Shown here: in pieces, positions 24,530 to 37,596 of the stretch | Position numbering within the stretch: position 1 is the stretch's first letter | How the letters are laid out: each line of letters opens with the position of its first letter | Assembly (NCBI GenBank): GCA_020137815.1 | Contig: CM035350.1 | Location: 2,689,537 to 2,753,536 of the forward strand | Source: Hormiphora californensis | Taxonomy: Eukaryota > Ctenophora > Tentaculata > Cydippida > Pleurobrachiidae | Direction: 5' to 3' | DNA: 64,000 bases | The notes under the pieces: generated by a model | The model's input: only the letters and a program-made list of their open reading frames with translations | The model's database searches: none | Told to the model about the DNA's origin: nothing | Program-made: the position numbers and the translations under genes

Positions 24530-24631
24530 CTGTTTTAGCGATGGGAGAGTGGCTACGGCACCCTTGCGGCCCCGCGACTGGAGGGCAGAACGGCGGGCAG
24601 CCTCCTCCAAAGATGAGGTCGAGGAAGACAT
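24530..24631 (-). CDS. Possible first coding exon of an unidentified gene
   Basis: Thirty-four codons begin with ATG at 24631 and end exactly at a GTCAGG donor. The peptide is MSSSTSSLEEAARRSA followed by a Gly/Arg/Lys-rich stretch ending SLKQ, which looks like a natural disordered N-terminus. No downstream exon could be joined between here and the 41-bp minisatellite, so this is only a candidate. Confidence 0.3.
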
Positions 24632-24847
24632 AATATCAGAGTACACACACTGTGCAGCTCAGTGACCACCACCAGCACGGATAGCAGAGCGGATAGATCA
24701 AATATGCGATTAGCAGACAGAGACTCAGAGAGAGTGAGAGAGCTATCTGTCGATCAGATCTATGATCAAAGAGCAAAGGACGCACGCCACAGCACTTCGA
24801 AATAATGCCGATACGGGTAATGACCGCTCTTAAACTCACAGACACAC

Positions 24848-24931
<84 letters not shown>

Positions 24932-26179
24932 CTACTTACCCTATGTAGATGCTGATTTCCTCTTTTCAGCAAATCGTTATCTCCGCTGATCGGTGCTCTG
25001 CCAATGACCTGTCATTATACAAAGAGGATAATTGGAGTTGCAACTGTACCAATGGATTTGAGGAAAAGAGGATGAAGGTATAAACTATAACTACACAGCT
25101 TAGAACAAATACAATTGAGAATACAAACCCACAGACCCTGGACCCTTATAATTATACAATCTATGCTAGACAATAGACATTGTTCAATCGCTACTGAGAG
25201 AACTGAGACGAGTGAAAGATAGAGGGGGGGGGTTCAACTATATGAATTTCCATCAATAACCACTGTTTTGGTAAATAGAAATTGGGAATTTTTGGAAATT
25301 TTTAGAATTGGGGAGAATTCTATTAAAAATCTTAAACAGTACTGGACCCCGATTGTCGGCCTCTAGAAGTAGAAACGGTGACTTACTATGTTTGCAAAGA
25401 TATTACCACATTTTTCGGTGCATTGCTCGACCCTTGAACAAAACAAGTTACACTCAGCTCAGTAAATCGATCGAGAACTTGTGTTATCCAATCAGTTGGC
25501 ATACGAGATATTATAATATAGTAAGATAAGTAAAGCAATCAAATATTCATGGAGAAATTAGAAAACGACACAAAAATCACGCCGTTTGTTTAAGTATCCA
25601 CCTAGATCTCTAATCGGTATTAATTCACCGACACGAAAATCAAATCATTCATGCCACAGCTGCCGAGGAGGGGAAATACCAAGCTTCATTATACTAAACA
25701 GATGATCATTAGTCAAAAGAGAGAGAGGGAGAGAGAGAGAGAGAAAGAGATAGAGAGGGGGGATGCTCTATGCTCTAAAGAATATTGAATGCCGTCAACA
25801 AGAATTATTCACAAATGACTGGTTTTGCACTGGGGTGTGGTGGTGTTGGTTAAGATGTAATTCCCCGCGTGTTTTTCCTCCTACTGCGGTAGTAGTAAAT
25901 CTATCAGAATGGTTCTGTATTCGGCCAATTAGTGGTAGTAACTAGCCGCGTACGTGTGCCATGATCACCAACTATACCAATTGGCCGCAGCAGCAACATA
26001 TTCCAAAACAGGTCGAAAAGTAGATCTGGGTTTGATATAAACGATATCAGAATGTCATGTTGACTACACCCCTTGAATTGTTCATACGCGGAGCACGGAC
26101 ACAGGCGACTCAATAACCCCCACCCCCCAATTTACAGTTGTAACTATGAAGTTGGCACAGAACCAACAGCTCTCATTCG
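24632..26179. other. Gene-free region
   Basis: It contains (CT)n at about 24852-24928 and a GA-rich tract at 25725-25760. No supported exon was found. Confidence 0.55.
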
Positions 26180-27087
26180 ACACTAATATTGAGATGGGTG
26201 ACACTAATGAGACACTAATACTGAGATGGGTGACACTAATGAGACACTAATATATTGAGATGGGTGACACTAATGAGACACTAATATTGAGATGGGTGAC
26301 ACTAATGAGACACTAATATTGAGATGAGTGACACTAATGAGACACTAATATTGAGATGGGTGACACTAATGAGACACTAATATTGAGATGGGTGACACTA
26401 CTGAGACACTAATATTGAGATGGGTGACACTAATGAGACACTAATATTGAGATGGGTGACACTACTGAGACACTAATATTGAGATGGGTGACACTACTGA
26501 GACACTAATATTGAGATGGGTGACACTAATGAGACACTAATATTGAGATGGGTGACACTAATAGTAATGAGACACTAATATTGAGATGGGTGACACTAAT
26601 AGTAATGAGACACTAATATTGAGATGGGTGACACTACTGAGACACTAATATTGAGATGGGTGACACTAATGAGACACTAATATTGAGATGGGTGACACTA
26701 CTGAGACACTAATATTGAGACGGGTGACACTACTGAGACACTAATATTGAGATGGGTGACACTAATGAGACACTAATATTGAGATGGGTGACACTACTGA
26801 GACACTAATATTGAGATGGGTGACACTACTGAGACACTAATATTGAGATGGGTGACACTAATGAGACACTAATATTGAGATGGGTGACACTACTGAGACA
26901 CTAATATTGAGATGGGTGACACTAATAGTAATGAGACACTAATATTGAGATGGGTGACACTAATGAGACACTAATATTGAGATGGGTGACACTACTGAGA
27001 CACTAATATTGAGATGGGTGACACTAATGAGACACTAATATTGAGATGGGTGACACTAATGAGACACTAATATTGAGATGAGTGACA
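26180..27087. repeat. 32-bp minisatellite, about 28 copies
   Basis: The unit is GAGACACTAATATTGAGATG then GGTGACACTAAT, period 32 bp. Units end in ACTAAT or ACTACT, and three carry an extra AGTAAT. Mean divergence is low. Confidence 0.96.
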
Positions 27088-28521
27088 GAGTTTTTTAGAA
27101 ACAATTCAGGACCAAGTTTAGCAATTAGATGTCCGATTTACAAGGATTATCGTGTACTCTGTTTTTCCGTTCGTTTAGCTCATAATTTTATATACTGCAC
27201 TGATTAAAATATGTATCTTTCCCTCATTAAAATATATGTCTTTTCATCTAATTATACGCTCATTTTTCCTAGTCTTTTTTCCTAATGGTAATTATTAGAA
27301 TAAGTGGGTGGTAATTTAGGAAGGATGCGCCTTTTAATTATTCCAAATCGATCTTTTCATATCTCAGTCCATAGCATTGGTTAAGTCAGGAAGCTAATTA
27401 CTGTGATGAAATCACAGTTTAATTGCTGGCCAAAAGAAAATGGCGAGGTATCAACACACATGGCCTGGTATGGTATGAGTTTTAGGATCTATTCCTGATC
27501 TCAAATGAGGTTTTATTATTATCTCGACCAGACGCGGAGTCATCCGACCCAAAACCGGCTTGAATTTGGCCACCCGTTAGTCCCATGACATGCAAATTAT
27601 ATGTCAAAGAACTAGGAGTAGGAAATTCTCTCCAAGTTCGAGCCTCACGACGCGAAACGAACTTTGGAAGTGAACGTCAAACCATTGTTGAAAACATTCA
27701 TGAAACATATCAAGTTTTTTAGAAAATGAAATCGATTTGCCCTCTCAAACCTGGCGGCGGGGGAGTAGGTCTATGAATTTATATTACCTCATCACATCAC
27801 GGTGTACTAAAATGGACAGGAACCGACCGAATCAGTAAATACTGGTCCCTGATTGGCTGATAACCAGTCACGTGACCTAAATAACTAGTTCTGATTGGTT
27901 GTCTACTTGTGAGGTGTACTATAACACATGGATCATGTGCCATGTTGAGGGGGTGATCCAGAAGATCATGTGCTACATAAAACCCTAATAATATAGGACT
28001 TTGGAATAGGAGCCAAACTCACAAGTTAAACTACAAGGCTACCACGTGCATGTGACGTTTTACCATTCACAGACATGGCTCTTTAGTTAGCTCAGCTATG
28101 CTATCAAACAACTCTACTGTGCCAACCCCCTTGATACCATTGCCACCTATTCTCGCTTCGCGAGTAATTGTTGTGAGATCGATCTCAGTCGCTATGTCTA
28201 ACTCTATGTCACCAACTAACCCCCGCTCTTTTCTATTAGGAGTTATCGTTATCCGTATCGAATGTGGGGCAGCAACAGACACTACGATCATAGACGAAAG
28301 TAGTAGTAACTTATCTTACATTCCTACACACATGCATGTGATGACATGATGCATCAGATGACATGTTTTACAGGTACCTAGTACATCTATAATACCTATA
28401 GTTTATTACTAGTATTACTACTAGGAACGGCATCACACCCCCAAACCCCGATACTAGATAGGTTCACAATTGCTGGAATTGTTCGATATCTTCTGTTTCA
28501 GCTTCAAACCCTTTTTTTGCA
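27088..28521. other. Gene-free region with one dispersed repeat copy
   Basis: At about 27826-27910 lies a copy of the GGAACCGACCGAATCA ... CACGTGACCTAAATAAC repeat family (see 60140-60253). No confident exon was found. A 74-codon ORF at 28067-28291 on the minus strand has no recognisable domain. Confidence 0.5.
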
Positions 28522-28721
28522 GGTCCTGCGCTTGTCATCTGAGTCAGATGGAAACCTCAGTCCGTTGTCGACCACACTCAAGGAGAGGTATATGTATCCT
28601 TGTAGCGCCTACCAACTTACAAAAAAAGAACCCGTGCTGACGGCTCGGCTCACCCAGCAGTCAGCACCCTACATGAAGGTCAAATTCGAAATGACGAAAT
28701 GTACTATCAAGATGAGCATAT
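28522..28721 (+). CDS. Exon-like open block of unknown gene, interrupted by a fold-back element
   Basis: A strong polypyrimidine acceptor (CCCTTTTTTTGCAG) is followed by about 66 open codons (VLRLSSESDGNLSPLSTT, YMYPCSAYQLTKKEPV, APYMKVKFEMTKC). The block ends where a 640-bp fold-back element starts. No family is recognised and no partner exons were found. It could be a relic exon. Confidence 0.3.
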
Positions 28722-29361
28722 GGGTCACCACACACCAAAGTTAAAATTAAAATTAAAATTTTGATTTTGAACCCGCACACACCGGCGGCCGTTAACCCTT
28801 TGAGACCGATAGGGTCACCAGTGACCCCACGCTAATTATGCATCTAGCGTCTGTCCGAACTAAATCTAAGAAGTTTAAATGGTTTTCCGGGTTAGAATAG
28901 ACACTTTTTGGCTGTTTTTGGGGTCATTTTAAGCTTTGAACATCTTAGTTTACTAGAAATGCCAACTCTAAGCCATAAAAGTTGAAATTTTGGTGTAAAG
29001 TTGGCCATATCTCTAAAACGGTATAAGTAAGCCAATAATGGACCTACAAATCAAAAGAAAACCATAGGTTTTACCCCGGTATGAAGTTTCGTGATGATTT
29101 GATCAAATTTACAACGCTCAGAGGGCAAATAATGCCGGGGTCACCAGTGACCCTATCGTCCCCTAACGCTAATATAGAAATTTGGATTTTACGTGCATTT
29201 CTAAAGGATTGCGTTGGATGACAAAATTTTAACACGCCGTTAAAATCGTGCGCGAGATTGTTACTTTTAGAATGGGGGAGAGAGATTTTAACGGCCGCTG
29301 GTGTGTGCGGGTTTAAAATCAAAATTTTAATTTTAATTTTAACTTTGGTGTGTGGTGACCC
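28722..29361. mobile_element. 640-bp fold-back element with TAT flanks
   Basis: Inverted ends GGGTCACCACACACCAAAGT extend for about 70 bp through an (AAAATT)-rich stretch and CCCGCACACACCGGCGGCCG. TAT flanks both sides. The interior repeats GGGTCACCAGTGACCC-type palindromes at each end. No coding capacity is seen. Confidence 0.85.
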
Positions 29362-29908
29362 TATTAGATTTGGACTTATTACTTGTATGTTGCTTGTTGT
29401 ACTTATTCATATTGTAAATGTATAAGTATTACCATTGGATTTCCGTTTGCATTGAATTGAATTTGAATTTGAAATCGGAATTTGAAATCGGAATTTCAAT
29501 TATTCAGTCGTCAAAGCCATTGCGGATTCAAATAAGACTGTTATTTCTAGTGGAATTGGAAAGCTTTCATATCCATTGGAGATTGTGCATGTCCCATGGG
29601 CATGACAGTGTGGACTTGAATAAAGGTCCCTTTATTCGAGAGATAGATGTTGTAAGGCGCGAGTAATTGCTGTTTGATAATGCGCGTCGCAAGCTCTCAT
29701 CAAGCGCGCGCGCCGAGTGTATGTTTTGATCTGAAGAAAAATATTTTGTCCCAAAAAAATATTTCAGTTTCCAATTTCACTTTTCTGGTTTTGTTTTAAA
29801 CGGTGTTTCCGGCTGTCCCAGAGGCCATATATCTATAAACTGTCATTTATTTGACATATTACCAGAATTTAAAGGGAAAGTCTCGTTTTATGGTGAAACT
29901 GCTGGGCA

Positions 29909-30953
29909 ATGCCGTCTGCCAAAATCGTCATGATGGGTGCAAGTGATGTTGGGAAGACTTCAATAGGCCTTATATATACGAAAGGAAAGCCACCATCACA
30001 TACAATGCCAACACTGGAAGATGTTTACACAAAAACAATTGATACAAATTCAAGTGCCTACTCCAAAACCAAATCGGTTCATCTCCAGTTTTGGGATACC
30101 TCAGGGTTGATCTGCTCGCCTGACCACGAAGCAGAGAAAAGGGGAGAGCGAACTCGATACTATGGTGTGAGTATTAATTTAAGCATCTTGTCTTCTATCT
30201 TCGTAAAATAAAAACTCGCGAAAAGTAATATTTTCTTCATTATTTTCATAACAATTTCCCCGGTTCAGTTTGCCGATGCTATCCTGTTGGTATATCGTCT
30301 AGATAAACCTGATACATACAAAGCCGTTTCTATGGTTAAGAATGAAATTTTCAACGAAAGTGGAAAGAAACCTCCAATATTCGTCGTGCAAAGCTCCCAC
30401 AATTTTTATACATCGAGAAATGTAAGTGTTTGTTTTGAAATGTTTTAAAAGATAGTGTTTGAAAAGTAACACGGTCGCTTGTAGTGGGAAAACGGTAATG
30501 GAAAACGAAGATACAGTAAGACGACGCGCAACCGCGGCCAATCAGTACACTAGTACGTGCTGACACATGAACTTTTTGCTGCGTGTTATGCAACGTGTGT
30601 GTCTCATTACTGTATTTCGCGATACCGTATTTTGACTGCAAGCAGCACTGTAAGCAATAAGCATAGTGTTTACTTTGTAATGTTTTAAAAGGCAGTGTTC
30701 CGAATGTAACTCTTAGTGTCAGTTCCATAGAATTCACAATTATCCTCCATTACAGGGAGGTGGCCCGCCCTCAGATCCTGCTTGTCTACATGACCATGCT
30801 CTCCCCTCCTTGACTAAGGATCACATCGATCAAATGATGGGCACTCTACTGACTTTCCTGCAGCTCACCCCTAACACATCCACAGCCATGAAGAGGGCAA
30901 CCAGCAAGACAAGTGTTCACAGCTTACCTAACAGCTTCAAAAAGAATCATTAG
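29909..30953 (+). CDS. Ras-like small GTPase, kappaB-Ras (NKIRAS)-like, lacking G4
   Basis: Three exons in phase: 29909-30166, 30269-30421, 30756-30953 (stop TAG), 202 residues. The P-loop is GASDVGKTS (residues 10-18) and the G3 motif WDTSG. TLEDVYTKTID and VHLQFWDTSGL resemble the corresponding part of kappaB-Ras proteins. The DAILLVYRLDKPDTY strand-helix pair is typical of Ras folds. The guanine-specifying NKxD motif is replaced by VVQSSHN and no SAK motif is seen. The C-terminus (ending NSFKKNH) has no CaaX box. Binding or hydrolysis of GTP is therefore doubtful; family members of this type act as atypical regulators. Intron 2 contains MITE copy 2. The gene lies 160 bp upstream of the XPC 5' piece on the same strand. 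Confidence 0.75.
30470..30650. mobile_element. MITE, CGCTTGTAGTGG family, copy 2
   Basis: This 181-bp element is flanked by TAA on both sides (30467-30469 and 30651-30653), a PIF/Harbinger-like 3-bp duplication. It shares inverted ends and interior with copy 3. It is located in intron 2 of the GTPase gene. Confidence 0.9.
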
Positions 30954-31113
30954 AGTATGGAGTGTGTCTTATAATGCTATTTTGATGTTTAATTTATGAC
31001 CAACTTTTTTATTTTTGACTTATTTAATTTTCATTTGATGCAGTGTTTTAATGTATGTATTGACCCCCGTATTACCTTAGCCTAACATCTCTCATTTGCA
31101 TTTTGTAGGTGGA

Positions 31114-32735
31114 ATGACTCACCGGCGTTCCCGGCGTCTCGCACAGCAAGATACGAAGCCAGCTGAGGAAGTATCTCACTCGGAGGACAAAGAAAACGTT
31201 ATGCCAAACAAGGCAATGAATAAACCGACAAAGACAAGAAAAAGAAGCACTCGAAAAGTAATACCTCACGAGGAAGAGGAGGATTTTGTGCCAGTTAAGA
31301 AACGCCGGCTGACAGTCATACCGGAGGAAGTGAAGCCTGAACTTGGGGAATCAGATGATGACGATGATGACGAGTTTCTAGCAGTTTCTGAGGGTGAAGA
31401 GGAGATGGAATGTGAAGATGTTGTAGAGGAGGAGGATCAAGAAGAGAAGAAGGAAGAAGTAGAGACATGCTTACCTGGTAAAAAATCCTCTGTTATGGAG
31501 ATGTTAATGGCCTGTGAAACCGCTGATATTACGAAGGATCCCTCTGTTGTAGACATAAAGGAAGAGGTTTCTTCATCCCGGAAGAGGGCTTGTAGGAAAG
31601 AACCAGCCAAGAAAACCAAGGCAACTGTTCCAAAACAGCGGAAACAAAGTGACTCCGATCAGGATTTTGTTCCAGTAAAAACCCCGGTAACTAAGCGGAA
31701 GTTAAAAGTGAAAAAGGAATCACCACCTTCTGATGAGTCTGGTGAGGATGAAGTAGAACCAGCTAAGAATAAAGGAAAAAAGAAGGTGCTAGAGCTGACT
31801 GAGGAGGAGAAGGAAGTGAGGAGGTTTACTAATCGGTGTGTCAAGGAAAGAGATAGTTGCATTGAGCAGTGTACACTTACACTCGGTATTGCTAGAATGC
31901 GGCATGCTATGAGCAAACTTCAATCTCCCCTCATTCAATCTCTCATTATGTCAGTCCTCCCCGAATTACCCCAGTCACAAGACTTGGAGACCACTCTAAA
32001 TCGTGTTGTAGCTTGGTTTCACAACACTTACACCCTAGATGATAAGGGGTTTGCGAGCACTGAGAAACAACTGTTTTCCGTTTCACTGGTAAATCTCCAA
32101 TCCACCCACACTACCCCGTATCTCAACACCTACGTTTCCCTGTTCTGTAGTGCGCTTCTAACTCTGGGTTACGATGCCAGACTAGTTCAATCCATGATAG
32201 TGCCAAGTCTGGAGAAGGTGGAGAAAAAGAGGGTAACCACTCCCGTCAAGCACCTCCGTGTCCCCGAGTGGTGGGTGGAGGTCCGGCACAATGATCTCCT
32301 GTACGCGGTGGATGTGGTCAACGAGGTGGTTTCTGTGGATTATTTCCGGGAGAAGATCTTCCTAAACCACCCCGGGTATATCGTTTCCATGACAACCGAA
32401 TTTGTTGTCCTGGATTCCACGGCAAAGTACGTGCTGAAGTGGGCGGAGATTCACCGGAAGGCACGGACTCTCCACTGGGAGTGGTGGGATGAGCAGATTA
32501 TTGGTAAGCAGCAGGATGTCGTGGTGGTGAAGGAACATGAGAAGTTAATGAAAGAGATCATGCTGGAAAGAGGCTTCCCATCCAGTTTGGGCGGCTTCAA
32601 AAACAATCTTAGTCTACGCCCTGGAACGGGATTTATTGAAAGTGGAAGCCTTGTACCCGTCCCAACCGAAGGTCCTGGGAACATTCAAAAACCACCCTGT
32701 ATATCCCAGAGAGTGTCAACAGACAGACGACAACA
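31114..32735 (+). CDS. XPC: XPC/Rad4 DNA-damage recognition protein, N-terminal piece
   Basis: The ORF opens at ATG 31114 (an in-frame ATG at 31096 precedes a possible acceptor) with a long acidic/basic disordered region (EEEEDFVPVKKRR, SDDDDDDEF). The Rad4 transglutaminase-like fold follows (about residues 240-470: TLGYDARLV, PEWWVEVRHNDLLYAVDVVN, EWWDEQI). The start of beta-hairpin domain 1 comes next: KEIMLERGFPSSLGGFKN. After this the conserved sequence continues in another frame (YALERDLLKVEALYPSQPKV then GTFKNHPVYPREC), consistent with one extra base near 32612. XPC initiates global-genome nucleotide excision repair with RAD23/centrin. Similarity stops near 32713; the rest of the protein is on the opposite strand at 38601-39336. 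Confidence 0.85.
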
Positions 32736-32849
32736 GACCAGACAGACAGACAGAACTTTAACTTATCTCCGAAGTTCCCCCCTCAACAAGTTCAAGTTAC
32801 TAATCTCCCTTCATGAGCTCGGACTCATCGCGTATCAATAAACAATGTT

Positions 32850-34080
32850 CCCAAAAAGTAGATTACCGAGTTCCGGGAGGGTATCATGGTTACAGACAAG
32901 CTCCACATTTCACAATGGGACCGCTTTTTAGGCCGTTGGTATGGACACTTTCACCCTGTAAAAGTATCACTCTCTAATAACACATTGCTGCGTAATCGGG
33001 CTGAATTAGAGACTAGAGCAAAAGATTCAGTTTGCTGATTAGTCACCATGTATTACCTGTTGTTGGGTTTGTTGGTAACGGTGAGGGAAGGATCACAGAC
33101 AAGCAGTTCAGAAAGTGCCACTTGAGACACGACACGGCCAATAATTTGCAACGGCAGGCACGAGGTTTGTTGGAGCTGGCCTGGGTATGACACTTTCACC
33201 GTTAAAAAGTTCCTCTCTAATAACGTGAGGTCTCGTAATCGGGCCTAATTAGAGCCTAGAGCCAAAGATTCAGTGTAGTAGTGCCCTGTCAGGCCCAAGC
33301 TCGACCACGTTCAGCATGAGACTATGGGTCAGGCCAATGCTACTGAACAGAGTAGTCCCCATGTATTACCTGTTTTTGGGTTTTTTTTCGGTGGGGGGAA
33401 GATCAACAGACAGCGTCAGTTTCAGACGTTTGCACTTTGAGACACGACAAGACCAGTGCAAACGGTAGCAGAGGTTTTTGTGAGCGTGCCGGGTATGACA
33501 CTTTCACCCTGGTAAAAAGTTAACTCTCTAATTAACATGATTCGTCATCGGCTATATAGAGCTACAGCAAAGAGTTTCAAGTTGCTAGTATTCACCATGT
33601 ATTTACGCTGTTGTTGGTTTTTGTAGGTGGGAGTGGAAGATCACAGACTGGCATGTTTGCAGATTCACTTTGAACACGACCAGGACCAATGCCCCAACGG
33701 TAGGCAGAGGTTTTGTTGGAGCTGGCCAGTTTGACACTTTCACCTGTACAAAGTTAACTCTCTAATAAAACAGTGATGGTCGTATCGGGCTCTTAGGCTC
33801 AGAGCCAAAGATTTCGTTGCTGCTAAGTACACCATGTATTACCTGTTGTGTTGGGTTGTTGGTAAGTGGGGGGAAGGATACACAGACGGCAGTTTCTCAG
33901 AAGTTTCACTTTTGCCGAGCACCCGACAAGGACCAATTGCAAAGGTAGCCGCGAGTGTTTGTTGGAGTGGCCCGGGTATTATTTGACATCTTTCCCCTGT
34001 AAAACAGTCTAACTCTCTATAACCAGTTGATGGTCGTAATCGGGCTTAAATTAGCGTCCCTTCAGTTGCTAGATAGTCAA
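32850..34080. repeat. Degenerate tandem satellite, about five copies of 230-290 bp
   Basis: Copies share the order GACACTTTCACCCTG ... AACTCTCTAATAA ... CACCATGTATTACCTGTTGT ... GAAGGATCACAGAC ... TTTGTTGGAGCTGGCC. They differ mainly by scattered single-base insertions and deletions, which looks like poor consensus in a repeat. There is no coding potential. Confidence 0.75.
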
Positions 34081-35234
34081 TCATATGACGTGTTACCTGG
34101 TATCGCAGTGATGATATGAGCGTAAGTCCCCAGAGAAGTTGTTTACGTGGGTTCTGCAACTTGTGCACTCTTCCGGATATAAACATCGTAGAGACGTGGT
34201 CACCACAGTCGAAAAGTGTGGCCTCCTCTGCCCTCAAACACTCGGCGGTCAAAATACCTATCCTTCAAGCCCATCCCTGACAAGAAGTGTGGAACCCCCC
34301 TCTCCCTCCGTCAAATACTAGGCAAGGCGTGGTTAAACTGGTTTTAACTCGATCGTTATGCCTATTCTTAGTCTAGGAAAACTGGCATGCCAGAATATTT
34401 CGCATTAGGAAATTGCCGCATACAATGGCATCCCCATCTTGGTAGCAAAGAATCATTTCTTCAATGGTCAATCTCTCATTCAGCTCATGTTGTTGTACCT
34501 ACCCTGTAAGAAGATGCTCCATGCATTGATGGTTCCCCGTTAATAGTGGGTTTGAGAGTGAACATTGGCAAGAGCCCAACGGATTGCACTTTCCGGGGTT
34601 TAAAAAACAGTACCTTTACATGACTGAAAAGAACTCCGAAAGCTCCGTCTCGTGATACGGTGATTGCCGGAACGGTGTGTCAGAGCATTGGTCCCACCCA
34701 ACCAGGCAGATCGGAAAAGATTTCGGAAATGGTTGGTGTTGTTACAAAGCAGAGTGGTCGAGTATTGCTGACAAGGCATGTTTACGTTCGGGAACTGAGT
34801 TATCAATGGCAATACTTCCTGAGATTTGGCGGGCTAAAAGGAGTAGTATCACGTGATCACTCTCGCAGCTTCACGCTTCTCGCCTTTGATCTGACAGCCG
34901 GGAGAAATTCAAATTTGGACCAATGAGAGAGTGGCGCCAGCTACCACGTGATACTTAATAGGAATAAATGATAGTACTAATACCTTTGCAGCTGCATCTC
35001 AGCACCACGTCTTTATAATTTTAATAGGCTCTCGAATGCGGGCGGGAGAAATTCAAATTTCAACCAATAAGAGAGCGGCGCTAGCTTCAACGTGATAGTC
35101 GATAGGAACAAAGATACAATTAGGCTCTGTGTCAACTGTATGTAAGTGGCAGGTGCCTTTAATATTAACGCCCTTGCGAATGCGTGTCAAGTAAAACTTT
35201 TATTAATGAGAGAGTGGCGCCAGATCTCTCTCCC

Positions 35235-35316
<82 letters not shown>

Positions 35317-35558
35317 CTCCGCTTCCTCTCTCTCGCTCTCTCTCTCTCTCTTCTCTCTCTCTCATCTCCTCCTCTCTTCCTCTCTCTCGCTCTCTCTCTT
35401 TCTTCTCTTTGCTCCTCATCTCTTCTCCTCTCTCAGCTCTCCCCCCTCTCCCCTTCGTCTCTCTCTCCTCTCTCTCTCTCCATCGTCTCTTCTTCTCTCT
35501 TTGTCCTCCCCTCTCTCTCTCTCTCTGTAAATTGGGTTTTATATTATAATAATTATAA
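34081..35558. other. Gene-free region with CT tract
   Basis: No supported gene was seen. A motif GGGAGAAATTCAAATTT ... CACGTGATA is repeated near 34900 and 35042. 35228-35527 is a long CT-rich microsatellite that generates spurious Ser/Leu ORFs. Confidence 0.55.
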
Positions 35559-37369
35559 TTTTCTGATGTGAAATACGACCTAAGATATGGCTACAATACG
35601 AAAATTTTAAATTTGACGTCATTGTGACGTCATAGGGTGACGTCATGATGTGATAACGTCAGGCTAGTGATAAATTATAATCAGGCTCATCTAGATAAAG
35701 ATGGTGACTAAGTTTGAGATCGATTTGACAAGACTTGCGGTCGCTATGGCGAAAAATGCACTATCGTCATATCTATTTTCATACAGTCTTAACACTTGAG
35801 AGACGCGATTTAAGACCCTTGGAAATAGAGTCTCAAAATTTTGCGATCTACGTTCTGAAAGTTTAGACGATTATCTTTCATAAGTGCGGTCCCCGTTTTT
35901 CAATCAGAAGCCGTCTTCAGGGTGTAAATTGAGCTCAAAGAAATTTGGTTGATTTGAAAAATGTCGTAACTTTATGACATTTTGTCAAGACGTTCTGGTT
36001 GGATGTCGAATATTAAAACTATTCGTCTACACAATTTGAACGACTATCTATCGAAATGCAACAAACGAGAAGTGTCTATCTAATGTAGTTTTATCTCAAA
36101 AGTGATTATAAATTTAGTAAAACAGCGTCTATCCATAGATAGATACATAGATACATTGATACATAGATACATAGATAGATCCGGGACATTTATTGCTTTT
36201 TTTACGATACCATATCTCTTAATCTAAAAGAGATAGAGAGTTGCCCTTTCAAACTACAGTAGATGTAGTCTATGTTACACTGTATACCAAATTTCAGACC
36301 AATTGGTGCAGTGGGGGCCTCGTTATAGGCGTCGCAAAATGGCATTTTTGGCTAAAAACTGAGAAAAGTTATTACTGCTTTCTGGCATGCGCGTTGGGGG
36401 GGAGGGAATGGCCACCTTTGCGCTTGCCAGCGCAGTGATGTTATTTGATACTCGAGTATAAAATACTCTCGCATTTGCCTCATTCTCTCGCTCATCCCTC
36501 GATCACTGCGCTGGCAAGCGCAAAGGTGACCATCCCCCCCCCCAGCCGCCGCGTGCCAGAGTGCATAATAACTTTTTTCAGTTTTTAGCCAAAATGCATT
36601 TGTCGACGCCATAGGGAGGCCCCCACTGCACCGATCGGTTCTGAATTTGGTATACAGTTGTCACATAGTCTAGATCTCCTGTAGTTTAAAAGGGCAAGTC
36701 TCTATCTCTTTAGTTTTAGAGATACGCATCGTGCCAAAAGCAATAATGTCCCGGGTCTATCTATCTACTATGTATCTATGGATAGACGCTGTTTTTACCA
36801 AATTTATAATCATTTTTGAGAGAAAACGACATAAATAACCACTTCTCGTTTGTTGCATTCGAAAGATAATCGTTCAAATTGTGTAGACGAATAGTTTTTC
36901 ATGTTCTAGGTCCAACCAGAACGTCTTAACAAACTGTCATAAAGATAAGAGTTTTTCAAATCCAAATTTCTTTGAGCTCAATTTACACCTTGAAGACGGC
37001 TTCTGATTGAAAAACGGAGATCGCACTTACGAAAGATAACGTCTATACTTTCAGACACTATACGCAAATTTGTGAAACTCTATTTTAAGGTCTCAAATCG
37101 CGTCTGAAGTGTTAAGACTGTATGAAAATAGATATGACGATAATGCGTTTTGCAGCAGAGCGACCTCAAATCTTGTCCAATCGATCTCAAACTTGGTCAG
37201 CATCTTATCTAGATGAGCTGATAATAATACATCCCTATCTTACGTTATAACGTCGTGACGTCACGCTATGACGTCATAATGACGTCAAATTGAAATTTTC
37301 GTATTTTAGCGATTCCTGACGGTCTTTAAACGTCCAGACATGTCTTACATTGTATTTCACATCAGAAAA
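35559..37369. mobile_element. 1.8-kb palindromic fold-back element
   Basis: Two diverged arms of about 900 bp meet near 36465. The ends are TTTTCTGATGTGAAATAC and GTATTTCACATCAGAAAA. Both arms carry clustered TGACGTCA motifs near the ends, a short GATAGATACATA run, and a GGGG tract next to GCGCTTGCCAGCGCAGTGA near the centre. The arms differ by many substitutions, so this is not a simple read-foldback artefact. A related half-copy is at 43650-44530. No transposase was found. Confidence 0.85.
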
Positions 37370-37390
37370 TACCAAAAATATACCCCAAAT

Positions 37391-37596
37391 GCCAAAACTA
37401 ACAGAAATTAGTTGGCTGGAAAGGTGACCATTTGTTGTCAAACTGACACCTTTGCCCGGCCCGGGTTACGGATATGATCAAGAGAGAGATAGAAATCAGA
37501 GAGGGAAAGATAATTATGAAACCCGGAGAGGGTAAAGGTGTCAGTTTGACAACAAATGTCACCTTTCCAGCCAACTAATTTCTGTTAGTTTTTGGC
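37391..37596. mobile_element. Palindromic MITE, CCAAAACTAA family
   Basis: Inverted arms of about 65 bp (GCCAAAACTAACAGAAATTA and complement) surround a short centre. Related copies are at about 39503-39600 (one arm) and 43455-43645 (both arms). Confidence 0.8.

Noticed and set aside
35146-35571. Ser/Leu-rich ORFs over CT tracts here and at 62297-62894 and 45607-46044
   Set aside because: They are translations of CT microsatellites with no splice or domain support.
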